Source of the DNA: Psychromonas ossibalaenae ATCC BAA-1528
Lineage (GTDB): Bacteria > Pseudomonadota > Gammaproteobacteria > Enterobacterales > Psychromonadaceae
Assembly (NCBI RefSeq): GCF_000381745.1
Contig: NZ_KB907016.1
Span: forward strand, 1 to 38,008
DNA: 38,008 nt
Direction: 5' to 3'
Under the pieces are notes generated by a model. That model saw only the letters and a program-made list of their open reading frames with translations, ran no database searches and was not told where the DNA came from. Below are positions 7,450-17,117 of the stretch, piece by piece; positions within the stretch are counted from its first letter, which is position 1, and each line of letters starts with the position of its first letter. Position numbers and translations under genes: made by a program.

Positions 7450-9108
7450 ATGACCGAAAGCTCTGCGAAGTATAAAGTAACCTCAAACACCAGCAAGTTA
7501 CCTTCGCTTATCACTCTGCTTACCTTTATCTGTACTGTTGTTGCACTGTCCTTTTCTTATTACTCCTACCACACCATGCAGGAAGTGCAGAAAGCCAATG
7601 AAAACCGTTATCAGTCATTCTTGTTAGCAGATCAGTTACGCTTAAGCTCGGATCAGCTTACTTTAATGGCGCGTACTTACGCAGTAACCGGTAATGAAAA
7701 ATATTTAGGTTTTTATAACGATATTTTAGCTGTCCGTAACGGCACTAAAGCCCGTCCGGAAAATTATCATCGCGTGTACTGGGATTTGTTAATGCCGGAA
7801 AAAGGCAGTGCGCCCTTTGCAGATGGAGAAACAAATTCATTTAAGCATCTAATGTACAAATTAGGTTATACAGCGCAGGAGTTTGATTTTCTGGAAGCTG
7901 CAAAAAACACCTCAAACCAGCTGACTGCTATTGAGTTCGATGCTTTTATTGAAGTTAAAACCGGGCTGCAGAAAAAAGGCGATTATTTACAGTCTGAGCA
8001 GCGAATGCAGGCTTTGTCTCTTTTATACAGTAATGAGTATTTTATTGAAAAAGCGAAGATAATGTCGGCAATTAATGATTTCTTCTACTTTCATGAGAGA
8101 CGAACAGATCAGCGGGTTGAGTCGATGCAGTTTCAGTATTACTGGGCAACGAATTCAGCGCTGTTGTCTTTTGTTCTGTTAGTTTTTCTGCTGCTTTACA
8201 GTTTGTATTTAAGTTATCAGAGCAAAGCTTTTTTTATTCAAGAGATGAAGAAAGAGGTTGCTAACCGTACTTTTGAACTGTTTGAAAAACGAGAACAGCT
8301 AAAAGTGACTATTCAGGAAATGGAGTTAACCAAAAACCAGCTGGTGGAGTCAGAGAAAATGGCTTCTCTGGGGAATTTAGTCAGCGGTGTTGCGCATGAG
8401 GTAAATACGCCTCTCGGGGTGAGTGTTACTTTAGCATCACATCTTCAGGATGAAACAAACTTACTATCGGAAAATGTAAGCAGTGGAAAACTAAAACGCT
8501 CTGAATTAGAAAGCTACTGCAGCGAATCTATTGAAAACTGTACCATGCTTTTAGCTAATTTAGACCGGGCGGCTAATCTTATCCGCAGTTTTAAACAGGT
8601 TGCTGTAGATCAGAGCAGTGCTGAGGTGCGTGAATTTAAAATTAGTGAATATGTGCATGAGGTATTACTGAGTTTACGCTCTAAGCTTAAGAAAACGCAG
8701 ATTAAAATAGATGTACAAGTACCGGATGATGAGCCTAAGGTGGAAACCTATCCCGGGGCACTTGCGCAGATTATTACTAATCTGGTAATAAACGCTCTGA
8801 TTCATGCTTTTAATGACGGCAGCGAAAAAGGAATGATCTGTTTCAGCATTGAGTTTGAACAGAATGATGTAAAGCTTACCATTGCTGATGACGGCAAAGG
8901 TATGGTTCCCGGGGTATGCGCTAAAATATTTGAGCCGTTCTTCACCACACAGCGAGGTACAGGCGGCAGCGGCTTAGGTTTAAGTATTGTTTATAACCTG
9001 GTGGTTCATCAGCTGCTGGGCTCGATCAGCTGCCGGTCAACTCTAGGGCAGGGAGCTGTTTTTAATTTACGATTTCCAATGCGGGTAAATGAGAATGCGG
9101 AAAAATAA
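7450..9108 (+). CDS. Membrane sensor histidine kinase
   Basis: 552 residues. Membrane helix 1 lies at about 17-40, an extracytoplasmic sensor region at about 41-233 (helical, not recognised further) and helix 2 at about 234-254. A coiled-coil linker (about 265-305) precedes the kinase core. The H box is GNLVSGVAHEVNTPLG with the phosphoacceptor His316. The ATPase domain shows the N box (NLVINALIHAF), G1 (DDGKGM) and G2 (GTGGSGLGLSIV), so it looks fully active. There is no HAMP, PAS or receiver domain. The next gene, 13 bp downstream with its own AGGAGAGG site, is the obvious cognate response regulator. The stimulus cannot be read from the sequence. Confidence 0.93.
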   Translation: MTESSAKYKVTSNTSKLPSLITLLTFICTVVALSFSYYSYHTMQEVQKANENRYQSFLLADQLRLSSDQLTLMARTYAVTGNEKYLGFYNDILAVRNGTKARPENYHRVYWDLLMPEKGSAPFADGETNSFKHLMYKLGYTAQEFDFLEAAKNTSNQLTAIEFDAFIEVKTGLQKKGDYLQSEQRMQALSLLYSNEYFIEKAKIMSAINDFFYFHERRTDQRVESMQFQYYWATNSALLSFVLLVFLLLYSLYLSYQSKAFFIQEMKKEVANRTFELFEKREQLKVTIQEMELTKNQLVESEKMASLGNLVSGVAHEVNTPLGVSVTLASHLQDETNLLSENVSSGKLKRSELESYCSESIENCTMLLANLDRAANLIRSFKQVAVDQSSAEVREFKISEYVHEVLLSLRSKLKKTQIKIDVQVPDDEPKVETYPGALAQIITNLVINALIHAFNDGSEKGMICFSIEFEQNDVKLTIADDGKGMVPGVCAKIFEPFFTTQRGTGGSGLGLSIVYNLVVHQLLGSISCRSTLGQGAVFNLRFPMRVNENAEK

Positions 9109-9121
9109 TTAGGAGAGGCAT

Positions 9122-10654
9122 GTGGACTGGTTAGCAGAAGAAGATGAGACTGACACTGAGTTAGTGGTGAGCACTGAACACTGCAATATACTGATTGTTG
9201 ATGATGAAGAAGATGTGCATGCGACAACAATATTAACCATGAAACGCTTTATGTTTGAAGGGAAAAGCATGCGCTTCTTTAGTGCTCACTCTGCTCTCGA
9301 AGCGAAGCAGATTTTGAAGCAGGAAAGGCGGTTTTCATTGATTCTTTTAGATGTCGTGATGGAAACGGAAAATGCAGGTTTAGACTTAGCAAAATATATC
9401 CGCCAGGATCTTAAAAACCGATTTACCCGTATCATTCTGCGTACCGGCCAGCCAGGAGTTGCACCCGAACATAGCGTTATCAGAGATTTTGATATTGACG
9501 GTTATAAAAGTAAAACAGAACTGCGTAAACAGGATTTAGAATCCTCATTTTATACTTCACTACGCGCGTATCGGGATATCTGCCAGTTACAAAAGCACCG
9601 TGAAATTTTAGAGCAGGTAATTGATTCAATTGCCAATATAAGCCAAATTGGGGATCTGCTTAATTTTGCAGCCGCTGTATTAGCACAGATCGAGCTGGTA
9701 CTTAACCTATCTACCACTAAGATGCTGATTGAATCTTCTGAAACATTTGCTATTTCGCAAATGGAAGACCGCCTGAATATGTTTTCTGCTAATGCAAATG
9801 TTGTTCATGTATTAGAGCATAGCGATATTAATCATCTGCCAGATCATGAACGAGATCTTTTTCTAAAAGCACTGAAGGTAAAGCATAACTTTCATGAAGG
9901 ACGTTACTACGTTTATTATCACCATTCTGATCGTGGTTATGACACTATCTTTGCTTTTGAGACGAAACAGCCTTTAGAAAACGCAGAAATCCGCATGATT
10001 GATCTGTTTCTGCGCAATGTGCTGCTGAGTTATGAGAATCTCTTATTAGTTAATGCATTTGAGGAAACTCAGGAATTAGCGATTACTTTGATGGGTGGAA
10101 CAATGGAGTCGCATTCTAAAGAAACCGGTGCGCATGTTGTCAGGGTCGGCTTATATGCAATGCATCTGGCTAAACTTAACGGTGAAACTGCATACTTCTG
10201 CGAACGAATTCGTCTGGCCGCTCAGCTGCATGATGTCGGCAAAGTAGGTGTACCGGATTCTATTCTGAAAAAAGAAGATAAATTTACTGCACAAGAGTGG
10301 GCGGAGATGCAGCTGCATGTAAATAAAGGCTGGGATATTTTACAGGGGCTGGATAATTCCATTATAAAAATGGCATCGAATTTGGTTGTTGATCACCATG
10401 AAAAATGGGACGGCAGCGGTTATCCTAATGGGAAAAAACAACTTGAGATAAGTCTGGAAGGTCGGATCACGGCTATTGCTGATGTCTTTGATGCCCTGTG
10501 CAGTAAACGCTGCTATAAAGATCCCTGGACATTAGAACAGGCTAGGCAGGAAATATTAAATGGTTCCGGCAAGCACTTCGATCCGCAGCTGACCACTTTG
10601 TTTATTGATAATTTCTCCGTGTTTTCTGAGATCTACCAGCAGAATCCCGATTAA
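9122..10654 (+). CDS. Response regulator with REC, DUF3369 and HD-GYP domains (c-di-GMP phosphodiesterase)
   Basis: 510 residues starting at GTG; the overlapping ATG at 9120 is in another frame and stops at once, and AGGAGAGG precedes it. The receiver domain (about 21-150) has DDEED and the phosphoacceptor Asp77 in LILLDVVME. A DUF3369 segment (about 165-320) follows. The HD-GYP domain (about 325-500) has HDVGK (His370, Asp371) and HHEKWDGSGYP (His425, His426, Glu427, intact GYP), so hydrolysis of cyclic di-GMP to pGpG/GMP is expected. Phosphorylation by the upstream kinase probably tunes this activity. The pair would link an external cue to a motility or biofilm decision. A perfect terminator ends the operon. 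Confidence 0.93.
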   Translation: MDWLAEEDETDTELVVSTEHCNILIVDDEEDVHATTILTMKRFMFEGKSMRFFSAHSALEAKQILKQERRFSLILLDVVMETENAGLDLAKYIRQDLKNRFTRIILRTGQPGVAPEHSVIRDFDIDGYKSKTELRKQDLESSFYTSLRAYRDICQLQKHREILEQVIDSIANISQIGDLLNFAAAVLAQIELVLNLSTTKMLIESSETFAISQMEDRLNMFSANANVVHVLEHSDINHLPDHERDLFLKALKVKHNFHEGRYYVYYHHSDRGYDTIFAFETKQPLENAEIRMIDLFLRNVLLSYENLLLVNAFEETQELAITLMGGTMESHSKETGAHVVRVGLYAMHLAKLNGETAYFCERIRLAAQLHDVGKVGVPDSILKKEDKFTAQEWAEMQLHVNKGWDILQGLDNSIIKMASNLVVDHHEKWDGSGYPNGKKQLEISLEGRITAIADVFDALCSKRCYKDPWTLEQARQEILNGSGKHFDPQLTTLFIDNFSVFSEIYQQNPD

Positions 10655-10662
10655 AAGGAGTT

Positions 10663-10698
10663 AGTTAAAAACCAGCGTAAAAACGCTGGTTTTTAACT
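10663..10698. terminator. Bidirectional terminator between HD-GYP gene and porin
   Basis: A perfect 16-bp inverted repeat (10663-10678 with 10683-10698, AAAA loop). The GC core ACCAGCGT/ACGCTGGT is flanked by A and T runs on both sides, so it can stop transcription from both convergent genes. Confidence 0.9.
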
Positions 10699-10705
10699 TA
10701 TTCTA

Positions 10706-11770
10706 TTAAAACTCGTAACGCAGACTTGCTGTTAACTCTGCACCTTTCTCTTTTGCCGCCATTGTCACACCAGAGGCGTTTACGGTAGATTGATAACCTT
10801 TATTATCTGTGTAGTTCAGGAATAGTGATGACTGCGTGGTTAAACGATACTGCACTTCTGTTTGAATCGCATCTTCCACTTTTCGGTCTTGACCTTCAAA
10901 TTTAAGGTAACGATAACCAGCACGTACTACCCAGTCACCAAAGTCATAAGCTAATCGAAAGTCTGCACCGTCGGTAATAGCGTCAGAGGCACTTGTTAAC
11001 TGCATCTTTTCTTGAGCGTATGATGCACCAGCATAGAGGCCTCCTAAGAAATAACGAGCACCGACACCGTAAGTCTGGTAGTTTGAAACCCCTGTATCAA
11101 GGAAGTGATCTGAGCTTTCATCAGCGCTGGTATTTTGAAACATTGCTGACGGCTGTAAGGAACCAAGTTTACCCATATCAATGTTATAACGAGCTGCAAA
11201 GTTATAACCTGATTTTACTGAGGTGTTAGCAATAAAAGCAGTTGCTACTTCAAGGTCACCTAGCTCATTTCGATACTGCAGGGTGCCGTTTTGACGGAAG
11301 ATCAGTGCTGAGCTGCTGTCAACAGTTCCTGCATGAGCACCTGCAACGGGGTCTCCACCCGTGGAGAAGATATCACCGATATCAGAAAACAGTGTTACTC
11401 CTGAGAGAACGCGCCCCGTTTCTATACGACCGTAATCATGAAAGTCTACACCTGCCCAGGCATAACGAACTTGCCAGTCAATGCTGGCATCATCATCATT
11501 CGGTACCAGTTGATACTGCAGCAGACCGATAAGAGATGCGTTTTCATTGATAGTTTGACTGCCATTTAAGCCGAATCGAGAGTTTGTTGAACCTAAGTAC
11601 TTACTTTCACCGGTGGCACTTTTATTTTCATCTTGGAACTTGAAGTCACCCTGCATACGCGCATAAAGATTAATGTATGAGCCGTCTTCAGTTTCGTAGA
11701 TCTTGGCGGCGTTAGCCGCGCCTGAAGCAAGTAAAGCAGGCAATAGAGCAATAAGTAATTTTTTGTTCAT
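10706..11770 (-). CDS. Outer-membrane general porin (OmpC/OmpU type)
   Basis: 354 residues. A clear signal peptide (MNKKLLIALLPALLASGAANA, cleavage probably before AKIYE) leads into an acidic beta-barrel sequence. The barrel has the trimeric-porin hallmarks: NLYARMQGDFKF, SRFGLNGSQ, YAWAGVDFHDYGRIETGR (the PEFGG-like loop 3 region) and a terminal SLRYEF ending in Phe for BAM recognition. It lies 169 bp downstream of nanQ on the same strand, the last gene of the sialic acid block. It may therefore be the outer-membrane entry route for sialic acids, a role NanC (a different barrel family) plays in E. coli. That link is contextual only; an independent promoter is possible. Confidence 0.9.
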   Translation of the reverse strand: MNKKLLIALLPALLASGAANAAKIYETEDGSYINLYARMQGDFKFQDENKSATGESKYLGSTNSRFGLNGSQTINENASLIGLLQYQLVPNDDDASIDWQVRYAWAGVDFHDYGRIETGRVLSGVTLFSDIGDIFSTGGDPVAGAHAGTVDSSSALIFRQNGTLQYRNELGDLEVATAFIANTSVKSGYNFAARYNIDMGKLGSLQPSAMFQNTSADESSDHFLDTGVSNYQTYGVGARYFLGGLYAGASYAQEKMQLTSASDAITDGADFRLAYDFGDWVVRAGYRYLKFEGQDRKVEDAIQTEVQYRLTTQSSLFLNYTDNKGYQSTVNASGVTMAAKEKGAELTASLRYEF

Positions 11771-11901
11771 GGTGATACCTTAGTTTTATAAGTTATATTT
11801 AATCCATGTTAATGAGCGAAGAAAGTCCCTTTCTATGCTTTTTCGGCAACAAAAATCCCGCCTTAGTAAAAAGGAGTAAAAACGGGGTTATGCTTTGCTT
11901 G

Positions 11902-11926
11902 TGCCGGCAGAGGAGAGCTGCCGGCA
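11902..11926. repeat. Intercistronic hairpin between nanQ and the porin gene
   Basis: A perfect 9-bp stem TGCCGGCAG/CTGCCGGCA (11902-11910 with 11918-11926) with a 7-nt loop, about 14 bases after the nanQ stop. There is no T tract on the minus strand, so it may stabilise the nan mRNA 3' end or partly reduce read-through into the porin gene. Confidence 0.5.
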
Positions 11927-11939
11927 GGGACTTATCTGT

Positions 11940-12461
<522 letters not shown>

Positions 12462-12475
12462 ATTCGTAGGGGAAG

Positions 12476-13975
12476 TTAAATTCGTGCGCGTTTTCCGACG
12501 GTCAGGTTTTCTGCAGTTTCTGAATCTTTATTATCTTTAAACAGCGGTGCCGTTAACACTCCGACAATAACCACCATTAAGGTGCCGATAACGCCGTAGA
12601 AGAAGAAGTTTAAATCGGTTGCCGAGCGAACCCACAATACCGTGGCAATACTTACTACTACACCTGCTAATGCACTGTTTGCGTTAGCTTTGCGGAAGAA
12701 GATACCGAGCATAAACAGACCTGTCATTGGACCGCCCATCAAACCTAATAGACTGTTGAAGGCATCCCAGATTTCACTCTCATTGGACATGATAAGGTAA
12801 GTTGAAGCGGCAACACCTAATAAGCCCGCGATGACTGTGATAATACGGCCGACTTTAAGGTTGTTCTCCGGTGTTGTCTGTTTGTTGATTTTTCCGTAAA
12901 CATCCGAGGTAAAACATGCCGCTATACTGTTCAGGCTGCTGGAAATGCTTGACTGGGAAGCTGCAAAGATAGCCGCGATAATTAACCCGGCAACACCTGC
13001 CGGCATTTGTGAAATAATGTAGAAAGGCAGGATCCCGCCGGTATTAAAGTTGTCCGGTAACAGCTGCGGCTGCTGCGAGTAGTATGCAAATAAAGCGGAG
13101 CCTACTGCGAAGAAGAAGATCGGCACACAGGCAACTAGTTTTGCATTAGTAATAAGCGCTTTTTTTGTCTCTTCAATATTATCAGTCACGATGTAACGCT
13201 GTACAACGTCCTGACTTGCTGTGAACTGCTGCAGCGAAGCAAAGAAGAAACCAATCATTAGTACCGGGATGGTACTTTCTGTCCAGCTCCAGCTGAACTG
13301 CTCTGCAGGGAAGTATTTATCAGCTTCAGCGGACATCGAGAATATTTCTACAATGCCGCCGTCGACATTGAAACAGATAACCACAAAGATAAGAATGGCT
13401 GCCACTGAAAGCATCACGCCCTGAATAACATCGGTCCAGATAACCCCTTCAATACCGCCTAAGAAAGTATAAATAATACACAGCACACCGATTAAGAAAA
13501 CAATGGTCAGCGGGCTCATATCAATAAACGGCATTAAAGCAAGTGCGGTTAAATAGGTGACAATAGCAATACGGCCAATATGGAAAAGCATAAATGACAG
13601 ACTGCCGAATAAACGCATTTTTACATCAAAGCGGCGCTCTAAATATTCATAAACTGATGTTAAATTAAGCTTGCGGAAAAAAGGAATATAGAACCAGAAT
13701 ACGATAGGTAGAATAGCAATCGCAACATACTGGCCGATCAGGAACGTCCAGTCATCTGTATAAGCTTTAGCCGGAATAGACATAAAAGTAATCGAGCTTA
13801 AGGTTGTTGCAAAAACACTGAAACCGGCCGCCCATCCGGGAATACGCCCCCCGGCTTTAAAATAATCATCGGCCGATTTCTGGCGTTTGGCAAAGTAAAC
13901 CCCGACAGCCATAATGGCGGACAGGTAGATGAGCAGTGCAAAGTAATTTAATGAACCAAATGCGCTTGTTTCCAT
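12476..13975 (-). CDS. nanT: Na+-coupled sialic acid symporter (SSS family, SiaT/NanT type)
   Basis: 499 residues and about 13 membrane helices in the inner membrane; imports N-acetylneuraminate with Na+. It aligns closely, as I recall it, with Proteus mirabilis SiaT, and from the ATG at 13975 the numbering agrees: Thr58, Ser60, Thr63, Phe78, Gln82 and Arg135 at substrate positions, Ala56 and Leu59 at the Na2 site, Asp182 at the Na3 site, and the SSISSSLNS helix with the Na+-site serines. This choice drops an upstream TTG (13981). It is unrelated in fold to the E. coli MFS NanT, and the symbol is used here in the functional sense. It sits between nanK and nanQ in the operon. Confidence 0.93.
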   Translation of the reverse strand: METSAFGSLNYFALLIYLSAIMAVGVYFAKRQKSADDYFKAGGRIPGWAAGFSVFATTLSSITFMSIPAKAYTDDWTFLIGQYVAIAILPIVFWFYIPFFRKLNLTSVYEYLERRFDVKMRLFGSLSFMLFHIGRIAIVTYLTALALMPFIDMSPLTIVFLIGVLCIIYTFLGGIEGVIWTDVIQGVMLSVAAILIFVVICFNVDGGIVEIFSMSAEADKYFPAEQFSWSWTESTIPVLMIGFFFASLQQFTASQDVVQRYIVTDNIEETKKALITNAKLVACVPIFFFAVGSALFAYYSQQPQLLPDNFNTGGILPFYIISQMPAGVAGLIIAAIFAASQSSISSSLNSIAACFTSDVYGKINKQTTPENNLKVGRIITVIAGLLGVAASTYLIMSNESEIWDAFNSLLGLMGGPMTGLFMLGIFFRKANANSALAGVVVSIATVLWVRSATDLNFFFYGVIGTLMVVIVGVLTAPLFKDNKDSETAENLTVGKRARI

Positions 13976-14016
13976 GATCAAAAGCCTCTTTAAAATTATT
14001 AGTAATATGAATTAGT

Positions 14017-14895
14017 TTATTTATGTAACGACAGCGCCCACTGCGCAGCGCCTATTAGTCCCGCATCGGCACCGCATGCTGCTGTAGACAGTCTGCTCTG
14101 ATGCGCGGCAGGAAATTCGTCAAGACAGTCCCGTACCAGTTCAATGTAACCTGGTGCAAGTCCGATACTGCCGCCTAAAACTACCTGCTCAACATCTAAG
14201 GTGATGCTTAAGTCGGCAACTAAATTAGCGATAGTCTGTGCTGAACGCTGGATAATTTTTTGTGCCTGCGGATCCTGATCAAGGAATTTTTTATAAACAT
14301 ATTTCCCGTCACAATGGTCTCCCCAGAGTACTTTGCCGGCATTACCGATAGCAGTGCCGGATGCAATGCTTTCAACACAGCCGCGTCGTCCGCAGCCGCA
14401 GCGCGAACCGTTCGGATCGGCTAAAACATGCCCTGCATGCCCGGCAACGCCACGGCTGCCGGTCAGCAGTTTATTATTGATAACAATGCCGGCGCCTACA
14501 CCTGTGGAGATGGTGATAAATGCCATATTACTGATATCTTGTGGTAATAATTTATATTCAGCCCAGCCGGCAGCTTGTGCGTCATTAATTACATAAACCG
14601 GACGCTGGCTGATTTCCTGAATTTTATTCTGTAGAGGGTAGTTATTTAACCCGCCCAGATTATCTGGATTGAGTGCGCCTAATATACCGTTTTGGATAAT
14701 GCCGGTGGAGGCAACTGCGATAAAATCAGCATCTTTACTAAGCCCGGTTATCAGCTCTGTTAGTGCCTCATCCATTACTTCCGGCTGGGTTGAAGAAGGC
14801 GTTTTTATCTGTGTACGGGAAGAAATCACACCGTCACAAATAAGCGCGGCGGCCATTTTTGTACCGCCGATATCAACCGCTAAGCAACTGTTCAT
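14017..14895 (-). CDS. nanK: N-acetylmannosamine kinase (ROK family)
   Basis: Phosphorylates ManNAc to ManNAc-6-phosphate with ATP, the step after sialic acid cleavage. 292 residues: phosphate-binding [12 protein letters not shown] (7-18), catalytic Asp105 in VINDAQAA, and the ROK zinc motif at about 153-174 with His156, Cys166, Cys168 and Cys173 in [19 protein letters not shown]. The ATG overlaps the nanE stop by 4 bp, so translation is coupled. An ROK sugar kinase could in principle act on glucose or GlcNAc, but its place between nanE and nanT makes ManNAc the likely substrate. Confidence 0.93.
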   Translation of the reverse strand: MNSCLAVDIGGTKMAAALICDGVISSRTQIKTPSSTQPEVMDEALTELITGLSKDADFIAVASTGIIQNGILGALNPDNLGGLNNYPLQNKIQEISQRPVYVINDAQAAGWAEYKLLPQDISNMAFITISTGVGAGIVINNKLLTGSRGVAGHAGHVLADPNGSRCGCGRRGCVESIASGTAIGNAGKVLWGDHCDGKYVYKKFLDQDPQAQKIIQRSAQTIANLVADLSITLDVEQVVLGGSIGLAPGYIELVRDCLDEFPAAHQSRLSTAACGADAGLIGAAQWALSLHK

Positions 14896-15587
14896 GCTGC
14901 ATCTCCAGTTTGTGTACTGCGGCCGGATTCAACCTGTTCTTTGAACCAGCCGCAGATATGTTCAATGCGCGTAATGGCAGAGCCGACAGTGACCGATGAT
15001 GCGCCGGCTTCAACGGCTTTACGAGCAAGTTCTGGTGAGTTGTAGCGGCCCTCTGCCATAACAAAACACCCCTGTGCATTAAGTTTAGTCACTAGTGATA
15101 AATCCGGATCCGCGGGAACCGGACCGCCGGTATAACCTGATAATGTTGTTCCGATAATTTCAACACCCAGTCTCTGGCAGTAAATACCTTCTTCGAAAGT
15201 CGAACAGTCAGCCATCACCAGGCAGCCTTGCTTTTTAATTTCTTCGACTAAGGTGCGGATAGAAACGGGACGCGGGCGGTGGGTTGCATCAATGGCAATG
15301 ATATCTGCACCGGCTTCTTTTAATGCCGTTACATCTTCAATAAAGGCTGTGATACGGATATCTGAATTCTCAAGATCACGTTTTACTATGCCGATAATGG
15401 GTACACTGACATGGGGCCTTACTGCTTTTAGATTATTTACGCCTTCAATTCTTAAGCCGGCGGCACCGCCGGCAACACTTGCCTGTGCCATCGCTGCGAC
15501 AATTTCAGGTGAATCCATTGGTCCGAAATCTACGGGCTGGCATGAAGCAACAAACCCTTTCTTTAAGGTATTTAGACAATTATTCAC
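14892..15587 (-). CDS. nanE: N-acetylmannosamine-6-phosphate 2-epimerase
   Basis: Converts ManNAc-6-P to GlcNAc-6-P with a TIM-barrel fold. Characteristic strings are [65 protein letters not shown] and AEGRYN...[14 protein letters not shown]. The frame is open to a TTG at 15662 (256 aa) and an ATG at 15635, but I choose the GTG at 15587. It has GGAG ten bases upstream, gives 231 residues (the E. coli protein has about 229), and a good promoter overlaps the upstream alternatives. It is the first gene of the minus-strand operon nanE-nanK-nanT-nanQ. Confidence 0.88.
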   Translation of the reverse strand: MNNCLNTLKKGFVASCQPVDFGPMDSPEIVAAMAQASVAGGAAGLRIEGVNNLKAVRPHVSVPIIGIVKRDLENSDIRITAFIEDVTALKEAGADIIAIDATHRPRPVSIRTLVEEIKKQGCLVMADCSTFEEGIYCQRLGVEIIGTTLSGYTGGPVPADPDLSLVTKLNAQGCFVMAEGRYNSPELARKAVEAGASSVTVGSAITRIEHICGWFKEQVESGRSTQTGDAA

Positions 15588-15591
15588 TGTA

Positions 15592-15662
15592 GTTAAACTC
15601 CGATGCTTATTGTTGTTGTGTAAGTGTGGCTCCATAGTGCGCTTTGTGGAGTTAAACTTCAA
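15592..15662 (-). promoter_or_regulatory. Predicted nanE promoter and leader with operator-like repeats
   Basis: On the minus strand TTGAAG (15657-15662) and CACTAT (15634-15639) are 17 bp apart. The motif GTTTAACTCCACA (about 15645-15657) lies directly after the -35 box, inside the spacer. A near copy, AGTTTAACTACA, lies next to the nanE start, and its upstream GGAG serves as the ribosome site. The same ACTCC-type motif recurs before nagA, nanA and the rpiR gene. Confidence 0.5.
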
Positions 15663-15803
15663 TGTGTCGTTGTTTGGTTTTTGAGCTGGATCTCATTATT
15701 TGATTTTTATCGCAGTTTATATTGTTACGCTAAAAATGCTGTGAGCCCTTTGTTTACTGTCGTGGTGTGTGTCGTTGGGTGCTTTTGAGTGTTGTTGAAT
15801 ATT

Positions 15804-15906
15804 TATAATAAACTTCAAGTGAATGGAGTTTGGCTCCTTTTTGTTGTAGTTTAGCGACAGGTTATTATTGAAAGTGTCTATTTATTTAAAGTATTGGAGT
15901 GAAATT
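15804..15906 (+). promoter_or_regulatory. Candidate nagA promoter and operator region
   Basis: A consensus -10 hexamer TATAAT (15804-15809) lacks a strong -35 box, suggesting it needs an activator. GGAGTTTGGCTCC (about 15825-15837) would lie about 10-20 bases into the transcript. TTGGAGTGAAATT (15894-15906), the reverse complement of AATTTCACTCCAA, repeats the motif seen at nanA and carries GGAG nine bases before the nagA ATG. Confidence 0.4.
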
Positions 15907-15908
15907 GT

Positions 15909-17069
15909 ATGCCTATTAGTACAAAAAAAATGTTACCGGCTTTTGCGTTAACCAATGTTGATGTATTTGATGGAGATAAAGTTCTGAATAATCAGGTAAT
16001 TGTGATTGAAGGGCAGACGATTAAATCTGTTGCTCCTATGGAAAGTGTCACTTCGCTTCCAGAAATACAGATAGCTTCACCGGGGTTATTAGCGACTGCC
16101 GGATTTATTGATCTGCAGTTAAACGGCTGCGGCGGTGTGTTATTGAACAGCGCAATTGAAGAGAAAACCTTAACGGTAATGAATCATACTAATTTAATTT
16201 CCGGGACAACACAGTATTTACCAACACTGGTAACAAGTTCGCAGGCTGACTTATGTAAAGCAGTTGAACTTGTTGAAGGGCTGAAAAATCCAGAGGAACA
16301 GGGCATTCTTGGTCTGCATCTTGAAGGGCCGTTTATAAATAAAAAGAAAAAGGGCGCACATGCTCAGCAGTATATTCGGGAATTAGACACCGCAGCCGCA
16401 GATTACTTAACTGAGCATAAAAGCGCAGTCAAAGTGCTGACTGTCGCGCCTGAATGTGTCTCTCAGGAGGTGATTAATAAGCTGACCAGTGCCGGTATTA
16501 TTGTTTCCATGGGGCACACTAATGCAACCTATGAACAGCTGGAAAATAAGCAGGGTATTGTGATGGCAACACATCTATATAATGCCATGACGCCTTTGAC
16601 ATCCAGAGAACCCGGGGCAGTTGGTTATGTTTTAAATCACCGCCCTTATAGCGGAATTATTGTTGACGGTATCCATAGTGATTTTGCTGCTGTGCGTTTA
16701 GCGCATGAGCATTTAGGTGAACGGTTATTTATGGTAACTGACGCGGTTACTCCTGCCGGCACTGATTTAACAGAGTTTGATATGGCCGGTACAGCTGCAT
16801 TTGTGAGTCAAGGAAAATGTCATTTTGCAGACGGCACCATAGCCGGAGCAAGTATCACCATGATTAAGGGGATTCATAATCTTATTGATAAAGTCGGATT
16901 AAGTCGTGAAGAAGCTTTAAGAATGGCCAGTTTATATCCTGCTCAAGCGGTTAATATGGCACATCAGTACGGGCGGATTAAAGCGGGTTATAAAGCGAAT
17001 ATCACCCTGTTAAACGCTGACAATGAAGTTAACAGCGTATATCAGATGGGCAGACGCTTTAATCCGTAA
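15909..17069 (+). CDS. nagA: N-acetylglucosamine-6-phosphate deacetylase
   Basis: Hydrolyses GlcNAc-6-P to GlcN-6-P and acetate, the step that joins sialic acid breakdown to amino-sugar metabolism. 386 residues of the amidohydrolase superfamily: GFIDLQLNGCGG (65-76), metal ligand Glu139 in HLEGPF, His203 in MGHTNATY, His222 in THLYNAM and catalytic Asp278 in MVTDAV, all in the E. coli NagA order. It diverges from nanE and converges with the rpiR-type gene. Glucosamine-6-P deaminase (nagB) is not in the window and must lie elsewhere. Confidence 0.95.
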   Translation: MPISTKKMLPAFALTNVDVFDGDKVLNNQVIVIEGQTIKSVAPMESVTSLPEIQIASPGLLATAGFIDLQLNGCGGVLLNSAIEEKTLTVMNHTNLISGTTQYLPTLVTSSQADLCKAVELVEGLKNPEEQGILGLHLEGPFINKKKKGAHAQQYIRELDTAAADYLTEHKSAVKVLTVAPECVSQEVINKLTSAGIIVSMGHTNATYEQLENKQGIVMATHLYNAMTPLTSREPGAVGYVLNHRPYSGIIVDGIHSDFAAVRLAHEHLGERLFMVTDAVTPAGTDLTEFDMAGTAAFVSQGKCHFADGTIAGASITMIKGIHNLIDKVGLSREEALRMASLYPAQAVNMAHQYGRIKAGYKANITLLNADNEVNSVYQMGRRFNP

Positions 17070-17085
17070 GCTTGATTAAAGCGTT

Positions 17086-17117
17086 ATAAGCATTGAACAG
17101 AAAAGCTTAATGCTTAT
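17086..17117. terminator. Possible convergent terminator between nagA and the rpiR-type gene
   Basis: ATAAGCATT (17086-17094) pairs perfectly with AATGCTTAT (17109-17117) across a 14-nt loop. The right arm overlaps the stop codon of the minus-strand gene. The stem is AT-rich without a long T tract, so the terminator role is tentative. Confidence 0.35.

Larger units (their letters stand above)
15588..15908. other. nanE-nagA divergent intergenic region
   Basis: 321 bp with no gene seen. It holds the nanE promoter and leader at the left. For nagA there is a TATAAT at 15804-15809 with no strong -35 box. A GGAGTTTGGCTCC imperfect palindrome lies at about 15825-15837, just downstream of it, and TTGGAGTGAAATT at 15894-15906 includes the nagA ribosome site. 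Confidence 0.6.

Noticed and set aside
11242..11532. 96-codon plus-strand frame antisense to the porin
   Set aside because: The porin frame is well supported from signal peptide to terminal Phe; this frame has no family resemblance.
15253..15684. 143-codon plus-strand frame antisense to nanE
   Set aside because: It covers the conserved NanE reading frame and has no domain resemblance; a shadow.
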